64,000 nucleotides of DNA from Gnetum montanum (lineage: Eukaryota; Streptophyta; Gnetopsida; Gnetales; Gnetaceae): the NCBI GenBank assembly GCA_015680685.1, contig MNCI01034797.1, positions 112,448 through 176,447 on the forward strand, given 5' to 3'. Position 1 is the first letter of the stretch. Every line of letters starts with the position of its first letter. The position numbers and the translations under genes were made by a program. Under the pieces are notes generated by a model. That model was not told the origin of the DNA. It saw only the letters and a list, made by a program, of their open reading frames with translations, and searched no databases. Positions 1-10,144 of the stretch are shown here, in pieces.

Positions 1-700
1 AGGTCCAAAATGGTTGGTGGATAGATGAGATCTACTCTTAAGAAGCTACTCAAGCCTTTTTCTCATACCATTACAATGATTGGTAGGAACCTTTCTTACC
101 TTTGTAAGAGAATGAATGTAGTTGAAGTATCTCTTCCTTAACATAGGTAGCAGTTTGAGGAGATCATCACTCCTCCCATATTAGATAGTGAGGAGGATTT
201 TCTAGCTTTAGCTAAACACTTGGGAGTATCTGGGCCATCCCTGGCATATGACTTGGGAAATGCATCTCATTTAGAGGAGCTTAATGTATTCCCTACATGA
301 TTTCAGGGGAAGATTTCTGACCCATGCAGCCTGGACCCAATAAACACTCTCCCAATGACGCTTCATAGGATTTTGAGTATTAGGCCATGAAGAGCATTTT
401 TTCACATTCTTCTCAATGGGGATTGTTGGACCCATCACATATCAAAGGAAGGACACTTCCTAATCCTCTTAGTAGGCTTCAATTAAACCACCTACTTCAT
501 CCCAATTTTGGGTAAAGCTTTATCCTAGGATATCTCTTATCCATGTTTTATCATCCAATGATGATGATGATGATGATGAGAAACACATCTCTAGTGCTAA
601 TGCTAGCAGTGATGATGATGAGAAGGAGATTTATTAGCCTTCTCATGTGGTAGTTTCTTCTGATGATGAGTCTGATAATGCTATTGATGTTAGTGACTAG
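1..700 (+). pseudogene. ORF2 C-terminal part, element A (degenerate)
   Basis: One reading frame can be followed with a few stops from base 1 to the TAG at 698-700. It holds a basic stretch with MRSTLKKLLKPF, the phrase NLSYLCKRMNV and the phrase YDLGNASHLEEL, then an acidic tail with a run of seven Asp codons and a second SSDDD cluster, ending in VSD-stop. Element C has close counterparts of each block (NLSYLRKRMNV, YDLGNAFDFEDL) and ends VSG-stop at 35952; B ends VSD-stop at 7892. The function of this C-terminal region is unknown. Acidic, Ser/Asp-rich tails often mediate protein contacts, but that is only a suggestion. Stops at 28-30 and near 152 show that the copy is dead. Confidence 0.6.
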
Positions 701-1072
701 GTTGCCTATTGGTGATCCATACTTTTGGGTGATGTCTAAAAAGGTGGAGAGTTTTTGGGAACATTTGTGGATTTTGTGGATAATGTGTATAGGTGTATAT
801 CAATATATAGACATGTACTTTGGCCTTTGCATGTGATGATGGATAGTAGTATTATTTCATACTTATGGACAGTTTCACATTTGGACAGTTTATGAAGACA
901 TCCATGTGCTATCTTTGTCTTAATACCTTTGTCTTGATATCTTTGTATCTATTTCTACATTCCCCTTAATTTCCATTGGAATTTATTTGTATTAAATTCT
1001 TATATTCTTTATCATTTAATATTTTGTGCTATGAATGGTACTAACTCATTTTATTAAGTTTTGTACATCATC
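701..1072. other. 3' untranslated region of element A
   Basis: This is AT-rich sequence between the ORF2 stop and the polypurine tract. It aligns loosely with the corresponding stretch of element C (35953-36531), for example the shared phrase TTTTGGGTGATGTC just after the stop. No ORF, tRNA or terminator is visible. Confidence 0.5.
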
Positions 1073-1086
1073 AAAAAAGGGGAGAT
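1073..1086 (+). other. Polypurine tract of element A
   Basis: AAAAAAGGGGAGAT lies directly before the TGTTGA start of the LTR. It has the usual form of the plant Ty1/copia plus-strand primer (an AAAGGGGGAGATTGTTG-like junction) and fixes both the strand and the LTR start. Confidence 0.85.
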
Positions 1087-2127
1087 TGTTGATCTTTTGA
1101 TATGTCAAAACCTTAATAAACATGGTGAATATATCATGTGTGCAATTATAATTTTTGAGGACATGAATAAGAACTTCACAAAGAGAGCTATCAACTCAAG
1201 GAAACAAGATCTACATAAAGATGTCAAAATGAAGGCTACACAGGCAAGATGAAAGCATTGATGAAAATGAAGTCTACAAATTAAATGAAGATGCTTGAAG
1301 GATTGCCAAGAAGAAAAATTGATAAGAGAATGCCTCAAACTTTAAAGTTCAAAAGTTGAGTAGATGTCTTAGAAAAATAGCATATGTTTATCATCCATAA
1401 TAAACATCTCACTTACATTGAAGTCAATTTTCGATGGATGTCTAAACTTCAAAGTAGGCATCTACACTATTTTTTTGGTAGTTGTTGCATGAATTCCAAG
1501 GAGTTTTTAGAAACTTTGAAGCTATAAGATGATGTTAAAATCTTAAAAATTTTGCAAGCACTATTTTCACAAAATTTTTTCATTGTCTATTCTAAGTGAT
1601 TCTATTCTTGTGCTTCATTGTAACATCATTTGCTTGATTCTAATTGTATTAAGCTTTAAGTACAAGGATATGTAAATTTAGTTACACTCTTTCTTTATTC
1701 TTTTCTTTCTTTGTTGTACCCCTACAAGGTTGATTTACTTCTTGTGACAATACATTCTTGTTAGGCTTGTTAAGATCCTGTAGGATTGAGTGGCTTTGTG
1801 GTGTCAAAACACTCTGAAGTGGAGCTCAATTTTGTAAAGGTTGTGGCCTCTTCTAAACCATATTTTAATCTTGTCCAAACCTTACAAGGTTGAGTGGTTT
1901 CATAGTAAAGGAACACTCTAGAGTAGAGCTCAAAGCTTGTATAGGGAATGATGCTCTTCAAACCACATTTTTTGAAGAAACAAAGTCTAGAGGTATGCAT
2001 AGATTCTACCCTTCAAGTATGGACATATCCAAGTTAGGGAACCATGTAAAATTTAGTGTATCCTTGTGGCTAGTGCATTTTTAACTGGGAAACTTATTCA
2101 ATCCCCCTTCTAAGTTCTTAATCAACA
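1087..2127 (+). repeat. 3' LTR of element A (1041 bp)
   Basis: It starts TGTTGATC after the polypurine tract and ends ATCAACA. The second half closely matches the LTRs of B and C (for example AAACCACATTTTTTGAAG near 1959, and 'ccaagttagggaacc' near the end). It contains a U3 array of GATGTCT-type words, a TATAAGA box at 1523, and R/U5 sequence. The minus-strand and plus-strand small ORFs inside it are shadows. Confidence 0.85.
1363..1528 (+). promoter_or_regulatory. U3 motif array and TATA box, element A LTR
   Basis: Several GATGTCT/AGACATC-like words (for example GTAGATGTCTTAG, GGATGTCTAAAC, AGGCATCTAC) are followed by TATAAGA at 1523-1529. The same order of array then TATA is seen in the LTRs of B and C. 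It is the likely core promoter of the element. Confidence 0.5.
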
Positions 2128-2231
2128 AAAAGATCTATCAAGCTGCCTTCAAATGAATGATTTAGAAATATTCAAATTGTCATGTTAACTCATGTAGTCA
2201 TAGACTAGATAAAATTAGAACACANAAATTG

Positions 2232-2425
2232 TTGGAGGATATTGTGATCATTTTTATTAGATGGTCATATCCCATATACTTCTTCGTAATCCATGTAGAT
2301 AACTATGACAAAGACTTCCCAAACATTATGGGAAGGGCTTGGCTAGGTACAATTGATGCCAAGTTATAAATGAAAGACCTCTTTTTGGAAATTTCGAAGG
2401 AAAATAAGTTTTGGTAATAGAGAAA
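2232..2425 (+). pseudogene. Ty3/gypsy aspartic protease remnant (C-terminal half)
   Basis: The plus frame beginning at 2232 reads LEDIVI..RWSYPIYFFVIHV..., then IMGRAWLGTIDAKL. This follows the end of plant gypsy proteases, where a 'SWEYPxDFxVL' segment precedes 'ILGRPWLATxDA' (the Gly-Arg-Pro-Trp-Leu box; here GRAWL at 2331-2345). The catalytic D[ST]G part is not present. The fragment lies immediately after element A and is probably the element into which A inserted. No RT follows; the sequence becomes non-coding within about 300 bp. Confidence 0.55.
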
Positions 2426-4480
2426 AAGAGAATTCCATGCATCACCTACAGTGACACATGGTGCAATTACATGTAGAAAACATGAGTAATAAAAAAAACA
2501 TCTATTATAGCATGTAAGATGTATGCCAAAACCACTAATACTAAAATGTGCCTGTACACAATAATCACAAAAGAAGAAGGCACCCAATGGCTAACTATAT
2601 GGAAAATACTCTACTAAATTGAGTAATGCTATCACTATTGGGCCTTTGAAAATTTCCTATACTGCAACCTTTAAAACCATATGATGATAATTTTTTATTT
2701 AAAATATAAATATAAAATAAAAAAATGGTAAGAACTATTATTTTCTTAATGATGTTGAAACTCTTAACATGTACAATTCTACTATCATTATTAAGATAAA
2801 GTAATAAAATTTCAATTTCAATTTCATTATTAAAGCAAGGATTGAAATTGCTAAGGTTATCATTTGTAGTCATGAAGATACTGTGTTAACTTAATGTTGT
2901 TGAAATCAAGAATACAAAGGAAGAAGAAGATAAGGTAGAGATCAATGGTATGGAAAAGCTAATTTTGAAGGCCTTGTAAGAAAAATAAGAGAAACAACCT
3001 TGTAGATGTAGAGGAAGAAGAAAAAATATATATGAAAGTTACATTGAGAAAAATGTTGAAAGGAGATAGCGTCATCTATAAAAAACTAATCTTAAAGGCT
3101 ATTTGAATTGGATCAAATGGTAAGAAACCTTGAAATATTTCGGTAAAATTTGATATCTTAGTAGCAAAATATAGAAAATTTTCCAATAGGTTTCCAAATA
3201 TTTATGTGATTACAAAATCTATTAAATAAACAATAAATAGCTAAGCATGTGTAGAATGATAGAAGATAAAAATAATTAAAGATGTTTGGATGTTTTCCAT
3301 ATTTAAGATTAGCAAACATTACAATTTTTACAAATAGGATGTGAATTAAAATTTTTTCAAAAAATATTCTAAAAATAGTTTAGTAACTACAAAGTTAATA
3401 GATCAAACATATTAAAAATCATCATATTCCTTCTTGAAGTGTTGTATTGTTGTATCATTAGTTAAATACCCTATAGGAGAAATCATATGGAGAGGAAAAA
3501 AGTTTAGAAGAAATTTGGAGAATTGCAATACTTCACTCATAGATCTTCAACATGAAGATACATAAATAGAAAAAGAAATCATAACTCATTTTTGGCTAGA
3601 ATTAAGAGTCATATCATTTGGCTAAAACATCATTATTATGTTTAAAAAATTATAATGGAATGCTACTAATAGTTATGGTCTTGGAAGAAAATGTACATAT
3701 TTTTGTAACTCCAGATTTTGTTAATCTCATTTATTTATATAATGCCTAAAGATGTGTATCCATTCTTTGGTAGTCTCACATAACTTATATGTTTATATCA
3801 AAGTAACACATAACCATGGAACATGATTAATGAAATGATTTTTTAGGTTTAGAATGATCATGATATTTTAATGTTTATGAAAATAGTAAGCACATAATAA
3901 TTAAAAAATTGGGACATGAATTTAAAAGAAAATCATTAGTCATCAATTTTGATTTGTATACTTTGTGTGTTATTTATAATCTTATGTTTTTTTATTATCT
4001 TTTAACACTCTATTGATGTTGATTATATTATGGACCCCTGATTACTAGAATCTATCTTTGGTATTTCTACTTAGAATAAGGACAATCAATTGGAGTGAAA
4101 ATAAAGTGCTTATTTCTTAAGTTAAAAGATATAATTTTAAGGCTAAATGTAACCAATCAATGATATAATATGTTTTTTCTCACTAGATAATTGAGTCATT
4201 TCAAGAGTTTACTTTTACAAATATTTCATTAAAATCCCTAACTAAGTTTCTAATTATAGACTATGAATGCTTCTTATAGTTCCATAATCCCATAATTAAT
4301 ACATGAATCCTTAAGTGATAGGAATCATGTGATGAATTAGAAAAGAGTGTTTTGTACACTTAAATAACTATAAAGTAATAGGTCTCATCTCAATAGAGAT
4401 TTGTAAGAAAGATAGTTAACTATGATAATGATGGACTGGATAAGCCCTTTTCTAGTAACTTTGTAGCTAGATACTAATAA
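2426..4480. other. Unassigned AT-rich sequence
   Basis: I see no coding frame with family motifs, no LTR ends and no RNA gene. Purine-rich GAAGAAGA stretches around 2920-3030 may be decayed gag or leader sequence of the gypsy element whose protease scrap lies just to the left, but nothing supports a firm call. Confidence 0.4.
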
Positions 4481-4560
4481 TGAGGTGTTAGCCTAGTGGT
4501 AAGATACTTGATTAGGAATCTCCACATCATAGGTTCGATTGTAGTGGGTAATGCTGAGTT
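4481..4560 (+). mobile_element. tRNA-derived SINE head (A and B boxes)
   Basis: TTAGCCTAGTGG (4488-4499) matches the RNA polymerase III A box, and GGTTCGATTGT (4532-4542) matches the B box apart from its last bases. They are 32 bp apart, the spacing found in tRNA genes and tRNA-derived SINEs. The flanks cannot fold into a tRNA acceptor stem, so this is not a tRNA gene. The 3' body probably extends to about 4620, where A-rich sequence follows, but its end cannot be fixed. Confidence 0.6.
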
Positions 4561-5696
4561 ATGTAAAGTTCTAATTGGACTATAAATCTTCTTAAAGTTA
4601 TTAAATTACTCTAAAAGAAAATACAATAAAAGGATGTAACATGGAACTTAGGTAAAGCTTTAGAAAAATAAACTTAGGACTTAATCATAAGGGTGGTCAT
4701 CATCCACATTAGCATATTATTGTGCTATATGGTAAGGCCAAAAACATACTCAAGGCATTTTAAAGCCCTTATGAACAATTTTTGCCACATGATATGAATA
4801 AAATTATGTTCAAAATTGAAGCGCACAACTTAATGATTAGACCATATCTTAAAATAATGGATCACATAATTGAAAATTGCATGGATTGGTTCTTTATTCT
4901 CAATTCAATCCTTCATTAAGTTTCCACATTATGAACCTATTTTGTCAATTCAAGAAAAATATTGATTTTATTTTGATGGATAGGATAAATACTAATAATA
5001 ATTTAGTAATAGTAACTAATATATATTTTATCAATAACACCCTAAGACTTGATCATTTAATGCTAAATAATATATATCATCTATAACAAAATATGGAAAA
5101 AGAAAAAAGTCATGCCAACTACCAATCATACTTTAGTAATAGTAAATAATATAGATTTTACCCTTAAGATCCTATTGTATTACTCTAAAATATATTTCTT
5201 TAATTTTTTTATCCTATATTATACAAAATATTTTTTGAATAATTCTATTTAATTTTATGTAAAGGAAAATATTTTCTTAGTTAAATTATAAATATATATT
5301 ATAAATATAATATAGTTGAGATAGTGGAGTAAAACGATCTATAATTATAGGCAAAATCATCTAAGACTATTAATAGTTGAGATATAGTTGACATCATCTA
5401 AGACTTGGAGACTAGAAATAGAATCTTTACTAGTCCAAGAATCATTAATAAATTACCAATATTAACCATCCAAATCATATTCCTCATAGTAATTTCACAT
5501 CAAAATTAAACAGTTGCATATGTAATTTCCAATGAATCATATACATTGGAACATCATAGGGCATCCAATCATTTCATCATGAGGCCTAGAAAATGCATAA
5601 TGATATAAAAACATAAAATAAGAGTTAAATAAAAAATCCTACCTAAATCTAGTAAACTTACTAAAACCTAAAATCTAAAAATAAAGATACTAAAAT
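4561..5696. other. Unassigned AT-rich sequence
   Basis: Low-complexity AT-rich DNA with short repeated phrases (for example TTTAGTAATAGTAA twice near 5005 and 5133). No family motif, RNA gene or LTR terminus is visible until the solo LTR at 5697. Confidence 0.4.
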
Positions 5697-6271
5697 TGTA
5701 ACGTTCCAATTCCCAAATGATGCTACTATATAACAAAGATGGTTCATCTTCATAACAAATATTATCATTATCATAACAAGACCTAAAAGGGTAGTTGTAA
5801 TTGAGACTTGAAAGGGTGCATTGTAATAATGCATGTGTTTCTTGAGGTAACCTTTGGTGGTTTTACCTAAGGCATTTATACCTAGGCTTAGAGGTCATGG
5901 TTGCATGGAGTGGTGGAGCTAGTATAAGCAATTCATGGGAGCTAGGTAAAGTGGGATAGGAAGAGGACTAGCCATTCCTTCTAGCCAAGTTGTAGGCCTC
6001 ATCATGATGGTGGTGTTGGATTGCCTCTAAGGGGATAGATACCAAAGGAAGAAAATCCCAAGAAACACTCTCAAAACATTATCTAGGTACACTATTCCAT
6101 ATCAATAAAGAATTATTTTCTTTCTCTTTATGTAGTTTTTTTGTTATTTCCTTTATGCATAATGTCAAATGCTACATATATTTGACATTTGGTATACTTT
6201 CTTCTTATGCATAATGTCTAATATAATGTATATTTGACATTTTCCATGACATCTAGGAATGGGATGTCACA
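5697..6271 (+). mobile_element. Solo LTR, 575 bp, with TSD AAAAT
   Basis: The left end TGTAACGTTCC and the right end GGGATGTCACA form an 11-bp inverted terminal pair (TGTRACRTYCC). AAAAT directly precedes (5692-5696) and directly follows (6272-6276), a perfect 5-bp target-site duplication. AATAAA at 6104-6109 sets the orientation. An imperfect tandem duplication near the right end (about 6151-6199 and 6203-6247, each with TTATGCATAATGTC and ATATTTGACATTT) lies in U5. No internal region follows, so this is a recombination product. The end sequences suggest a gypsy-type LTR. Confidence 0.75.
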
Positions 6272-6324
6272 AAAATTATCTCCATGAGGTCTTGCATCTT
6301 CTAGAACTTGAATTGGTTCTTTTT

Positions 6325-6404
6325 NNNNNNNNNNNNNNNNNNNNNNNNNNNNNNNNNNNNNNNNNNNNNNNNNNNNNNNNNNNNNNNNNNNNNNNNNNNN
6401 NNNN
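6325..6404. other. Assembly gap, 80 N
   Basis: There are eighty consecutive N. The gap removes the inner end of the 3' LTR of element B and its target-site duplication, so the left end of B is unknown. Single N also occur at 2225, 14911, 15353, 18653 and 20641. Confidence 1.
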
Positions 6405-7376
6405 GCAAGCATACCTCTAGACTTTGTTGCTCTCAAATGTGGTTGAAGGGTCCACACCTTGTATAGTCTTTAAGTCTTGCTTCAAAATGTTTTACTACAA
6501 CACCAATCACTCAAACCCTATAAGGTCACATTAGGCTTGGAAATTTGGTTTCAAGGCTTTCACAACCTTTACAATCTTAAGCTCCACATTAGAGTATTGT
6601 ACCATAGCACTAACAACTCAATTCCACAAGATCCTAACAAGCTCATGCAAGATGCTTTCCTACAAGAAGCACATCAACCTCACAAGGCAACAAGGGAGAA
6701 CAATTATAAGGGATGGATGGAATGTAGTTTACTAATCCTTGTATGTTGAGGTACAACATGCTTTATATGCTAGAATGATATACAATGAGGAGCAATAGAG
6801 AATTTAGTGATTGTAAATGATTGTAAATAATTACACAATAAGCTTTCACTATTTCCAATGCATATTTAGTCTTCTTATATCTATCATGTTTCTAAATCCA
6901 TCTTGAAACTTGTGTAATGACTAACCAATAATCACTAATGGTCGTGAAAGATGTCTTAATCATGCCTAAGACATCTCTTTGAATTTGCCTTCCATTATGG
7001 AAAGATGTGTATAGTGAAAGATGTCTTTCTAAAATCTTCATTCTAAAAGATGTCTTTGTCATGTGAAAGATGTCTTTTTGAACTTGGTTTGCATTTTGTA
7101 AAGATGTCTTTTCTTGGTGGAAGACATTTCTACCTAATAAAATAAGTCTACTATTTCTTGAAGACATCTTTACCAAAAACCACTCTAATTATACCAAGAG
7201 GTCTTCTATTTCTTAGAGACTTCTTTCTTCAACTTTCTTCATCTTTTGAACTCATCGTTCCTTGTCCATAGCCTCCAAGTTTTTATCTTGCAAGCACAAC
7301 AATTACACAAACATGCAAACAAAATTTTCTTTCACTTTTCTTAATGTTTTGACATGCCAAAACTAAAAGGTTCACA
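6405..7376 (-). repeat. 3' LTR of element B (left end lost in gap)
   Basis: On the minus strand it starts TGTGAACC after the polypurine tract. It aligns along its length with the 5' LTR at 11864-12976, for example TTTGTTGCTCTCAAATGTGG (6420-6439 on the plus strand) and the array of AGATGTCTT words at 6920-7180. About 130 bp expected at its inner end is missing, presumably in the N gap. Confidence 0.85.
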
Positions 7377-7391
7377 ATATCCCGCTTTTTG
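7377..7391 (-). other. Polypurine tract of element B
   Basis: The minus strand reads AAAAAGCGGGATAT and then the TGTGAACC LTR start. This is a slightly decayed version of the A tract. Confidence 0.7.
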
Positions 7392-7539
7392 ATAATGCCA
7401 AAAACTTAAAAAAAATGGGTTAGCCTTGTTTCAATAATAACACACATAAGAAAATAGATTAGCCTTGTCCCAATAATAACACACAATAATTCTCCGCATT
7501 TTAGACATAACTAAAAAGAACAAAACATTTAAAGAAAAC

Positions 7540-7558
7540 ATATATATATATATATATA
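7540..7558. repeat. (AT)n microsatellite
   Basis: Nine to ten AT units lie in the 3' untranslated region of element B, between the ORF2 stop and the polypurine tract. Confidence 0.9.
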
Positions 7559-7891
7559 ATCATCATAAAAAAATATACTAAGAGAAGAATAAAGACATAT
7601 AACTTCCTATGGTAGCTAGGGATTAGGATAAGCATGGAGGGTCAATAGGATGTGAGTCAAGCTATAATCATAATAAAAATCAATAGACCACATAGAGATA
7701 ACTAGAAAACACACGATCTATCCATAATCATCTGGAAACTATTTTACAAATTGTCTAGAAGCATCTTGGAGTACAACTATCCATAGATTAATCACATATG
7801 TGAAAAGTCCAAAATCACATATTTTAGAGCCAAAAAAATGTCTCATTCTTTTTTATCATCAAAAGGAGAGAATAAAAAACCTATCGAGGTC

Positions 7892-9549
7892 TCAATCACT
7901 AACCTTGGTAGCATCCTCAAACTCAAAATCCACTGCTACTTGAGATGGATTATATGTTTCCTCCTTATAATCATCACTGCTGGTGTTGGGATGACTAGAT
8001 TTTTGAGTGTCCTCATCTAAGGACTCAACTTGCTGCATTGGACCCTACCTAGGATGAAGCTTCACTTAAAATTAAGAGGAAACTAGTGGAGCTGATGGAG
8101 CTAGCGATTGTTGAACTAGGACCCATTGGGACATGGTCTGAAAGATGCTCTCCATAGCCCATTTCTTAAAAGAGCTAGGAGCATTAGTAGGGGTGAAATA
8201 GTATGAGCAAGTAGGACTAGATCATGGTGCTATAATTGCTACATGAAAGCATGACACTCCCCCTAGATACTAGCTAGGGTGCCTTTAGCTTGGAATCTAA
8301 CTCCATTCAAGAGTCATATGTGTGTGAGGAACCTATTGTTGATGGATACCAGCTAGGGTGCCTTTGGCTTGGAATCTAACTCCGTTCAAGAGTCATATGT
8401 CTGTGAGGAACCTATTGCTGAATAATGTCATGGAAAAATAGGAGCATCCTACTCACTATCAAAGATAGTAGGAGTAGTGAACTTTGTAAATACCTACCCA
8501 TCAAAGGGAGAAGGAATCCTAGCTTCATCTAAACTCTTATGGAAGTAAGAGAGGTTCCTCCCAAGCTTCTTAGTGACATGGGCAAAGGGTCAAAATGGCC
8601 TCTTCAAAGAAGAATGAATTTGAGCATTGAAGGATTTTTATCATTACAATAGTAAAGAGGCTTCCTTCTTGTGTTTCAGGGATTTGATGTTGGGTCTTGC
8701 TTTTGCTACATGCAAAAAACTCTTCTTCTCAATGTACTTGTTGAGACTTCACTTACCTTAAAGCAAAGGCACCTTTGAAATAGGTACACCCCTCTTGCAA
8801 ATTAATAGGTTGATGAGGTAGGAGTATCCAAGGATTCTCTCCTTGGCATAGAGACTTAAAATGTCATGAAAAAGAGTGTGCCCCAGATCTAGTGGTAACC
8901 CTATAAGTAGAAAATATAGTATAAAACCATGGGATGATAGTAAATAATTGTAACTACCTCCCTTCACCATTATGTTATACAAAATAATAAGTGATAAGGT
9001 GGAGGCATAAGAAGTCATCTTTCTCTGGTCAATATGACCCCTATTAAATGACATATACCTTCCAAATGAAACATCAAAAAATTCATCATGAGCTATAGGA
9101 ATTATACCATTGTTGTGGATATCATGCATAGTATAAATGGTAACCTAGAATACATCAGAACTAGAAATACCTAGAAGTGAATTTACAATTGGGGGAGAGA
9201 CTTCAACAATAAATCCACCAACAGTGGATGTGAATGCCACAACAACATCATCAAAAATAACAATGTTATAATAGAATTCTCTAATAAGCACTTTAGGGAT
9301 AAGAAAATTCATAGAAATGAAAGGTGTCCAATTCAAAATCTTGAAATAATCTAATAGAGCTTGTTGTCTATAAAGTGGAAAATTAAGAAAACACTCAAAA
9401 ATCATAGTAGTGGTTCTTGTAGCTTCAAACCTATGTTGAGCACTTGTGCTTGGAAACTAGGACATGTATGAAGGAAATGCATTACTAGAACTTCCTCTTG
9501 CATGTTTTTTGGATGGATTTCTGGATGTACCAATATTCTTATGGGCCAT
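7892..9549 (-). pseudogene. ORF2 of element B: 'putative plant transposon protein'-like (degenerate)
   Basis: About 550 codons. The start chosen is the ATG at 9549 (MAHKNIGTSRNPSKK), because element C has the aligned phrase AHKKNGT at the same distance from its own stop. Blocks in order: a basic N-terminus; FKILNWTPF...LIREFYYNIVIF; FIVEVSPPIVNSLLGISSSD; HDEFFDVSFGRYMSFN; a hydrophobic stretch with FLLIGLPLDLGHTLFHDI; CKRGVPISKVPLL; then a Ser/Asp-rich acidic tail ending VSD-stop. The pattern 'REFYxN ... F ... PPxIxxLLGI' is what I know from the plant-specific 'putative plant transposon protein' family, whose biochemical role is undefined. There is no catalytic motif of transposase, RT or integrase. 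Stops between blocks and a 79-bp tandem duplication (8266-8423) break the frame. An upstream in-frame alternative start gives a further MTRAPSF... extension. Confidence 0.6.
8266..8423. repeat. 79-bp tandem duplication inside ORF2 of B
   Basis: Two near-identical units start at about 8266 and 8345. Each holds AGCTAGGGTGCCTTT, GGCTTGGAATCTAACTCC (first A/G variable) and CAAGAGTCATATG, then GTGAGGAACCTATTG. They differ at only a few bases, so the duplication is younger than most of the decay. Its length is not a multiple of three and would shift the ORF2 frame. Confidence 0.85.
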
Positions 9550-9635
9550 CTTTGCCAAAATCACCATGAATGATGGAGCCCTAGTCATCTTTGTTAGGTC
9601 TTTGTGAAGGAATACAAAAAATATGTGGGTTTTAT

Positions 9636-9850
9636 CTTTTATAGCTATAGGAAAATAAGGGCTTTGAATGAAAAAAGATATGTCTTGTTTTATAGAAAGA
9701 CATCTTTTCACATGTTAAAAATATAGTAGACTTCTTTCATTTACAGAAGACATCTTTTTGCAATTGATTGAAAAATTGGAGAAATGTCTTTGTTATTTCA
9801 AAGACATCTTTCATTTTGAAAGACATATTTCATCGAAAATCATGGTGAGG
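9636..9850 (-). promoter_or_regulatory. U3-like motif array and TATA box upstream of ORF2 (element B)
   Basis: At least five AAAGACATCTTT or AAATGTCTTT words occur between 9680 and 9840, the same words that fill the U3 of the B LTRs. Next, in the minus direction, is TATAAAAG (9643-9636), then the ORF2 ATG at 9549. Element C has the equivalent arrangement with its own motif variant. This looks like a second promoter placed in front of ORF2. That is inference from layout; no transcript evidence is available here. Confidence 0.45.
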
Positions 9851-10144
9851 TTTTGAAAGGCTACCATTGGTCTATAGTCTTTATGAAATGTTGAAAACAA
9901 AAAGAAAAACTTACCTCTACCTACCTTTCATGTTTTTAGAAGATGATGAAGTTCAAAGAGCTAGAGAATGTGTTTTCTCTTTTGAGGAATCTGCTTCAAA
10001 CTCAACTTCTCCAATGTGTAAGGCATGACTTCCCCCTACAAATTTGTTGGTGAAAGTGTCCTAATGCCTTTGGTCTTGTCATTTAATTCTCCATTCCTTT
10101 TTGAAAACCTTGGTCTTTTGAGTTGATTTTCAATCTTCTCTATG

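Larger units (their letters stand above)
1..2127 (+). mobile_element. Element A: 3' part of a pol-less LTR retrotransposon (family ABC)
   Basis: The window opens inside this element. It shows the C-terminal part of ORF2 (to 700), a short 3' untranslated stretch, a polypurine tract and a full 3' LTR. The same order is present in elements B and C, and the ORF2 tail, tract and LTR all align with theirs by eye. The LTR begins TGTTGA and ends TCAACA, a matching inverted terminal pair. The 5' half lies outside the window. The copy sits next to a gypsy protease scrap, so it probably inserted into an older gypsy element. Confidence 0.8.

Noticed and set aside
4481-4560. A functional tRNA gene
   Set aside because: A and B boxes are present but no acceptor or anticodon stem can be formed, and the last bases of the B box are changed. 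A SINE fits better.
6218-6457. 79-codon minus-strand ORF across the N gap
   Set aside because: It reads through unknown bases and LTR sequence; it has no meaning as a gene.
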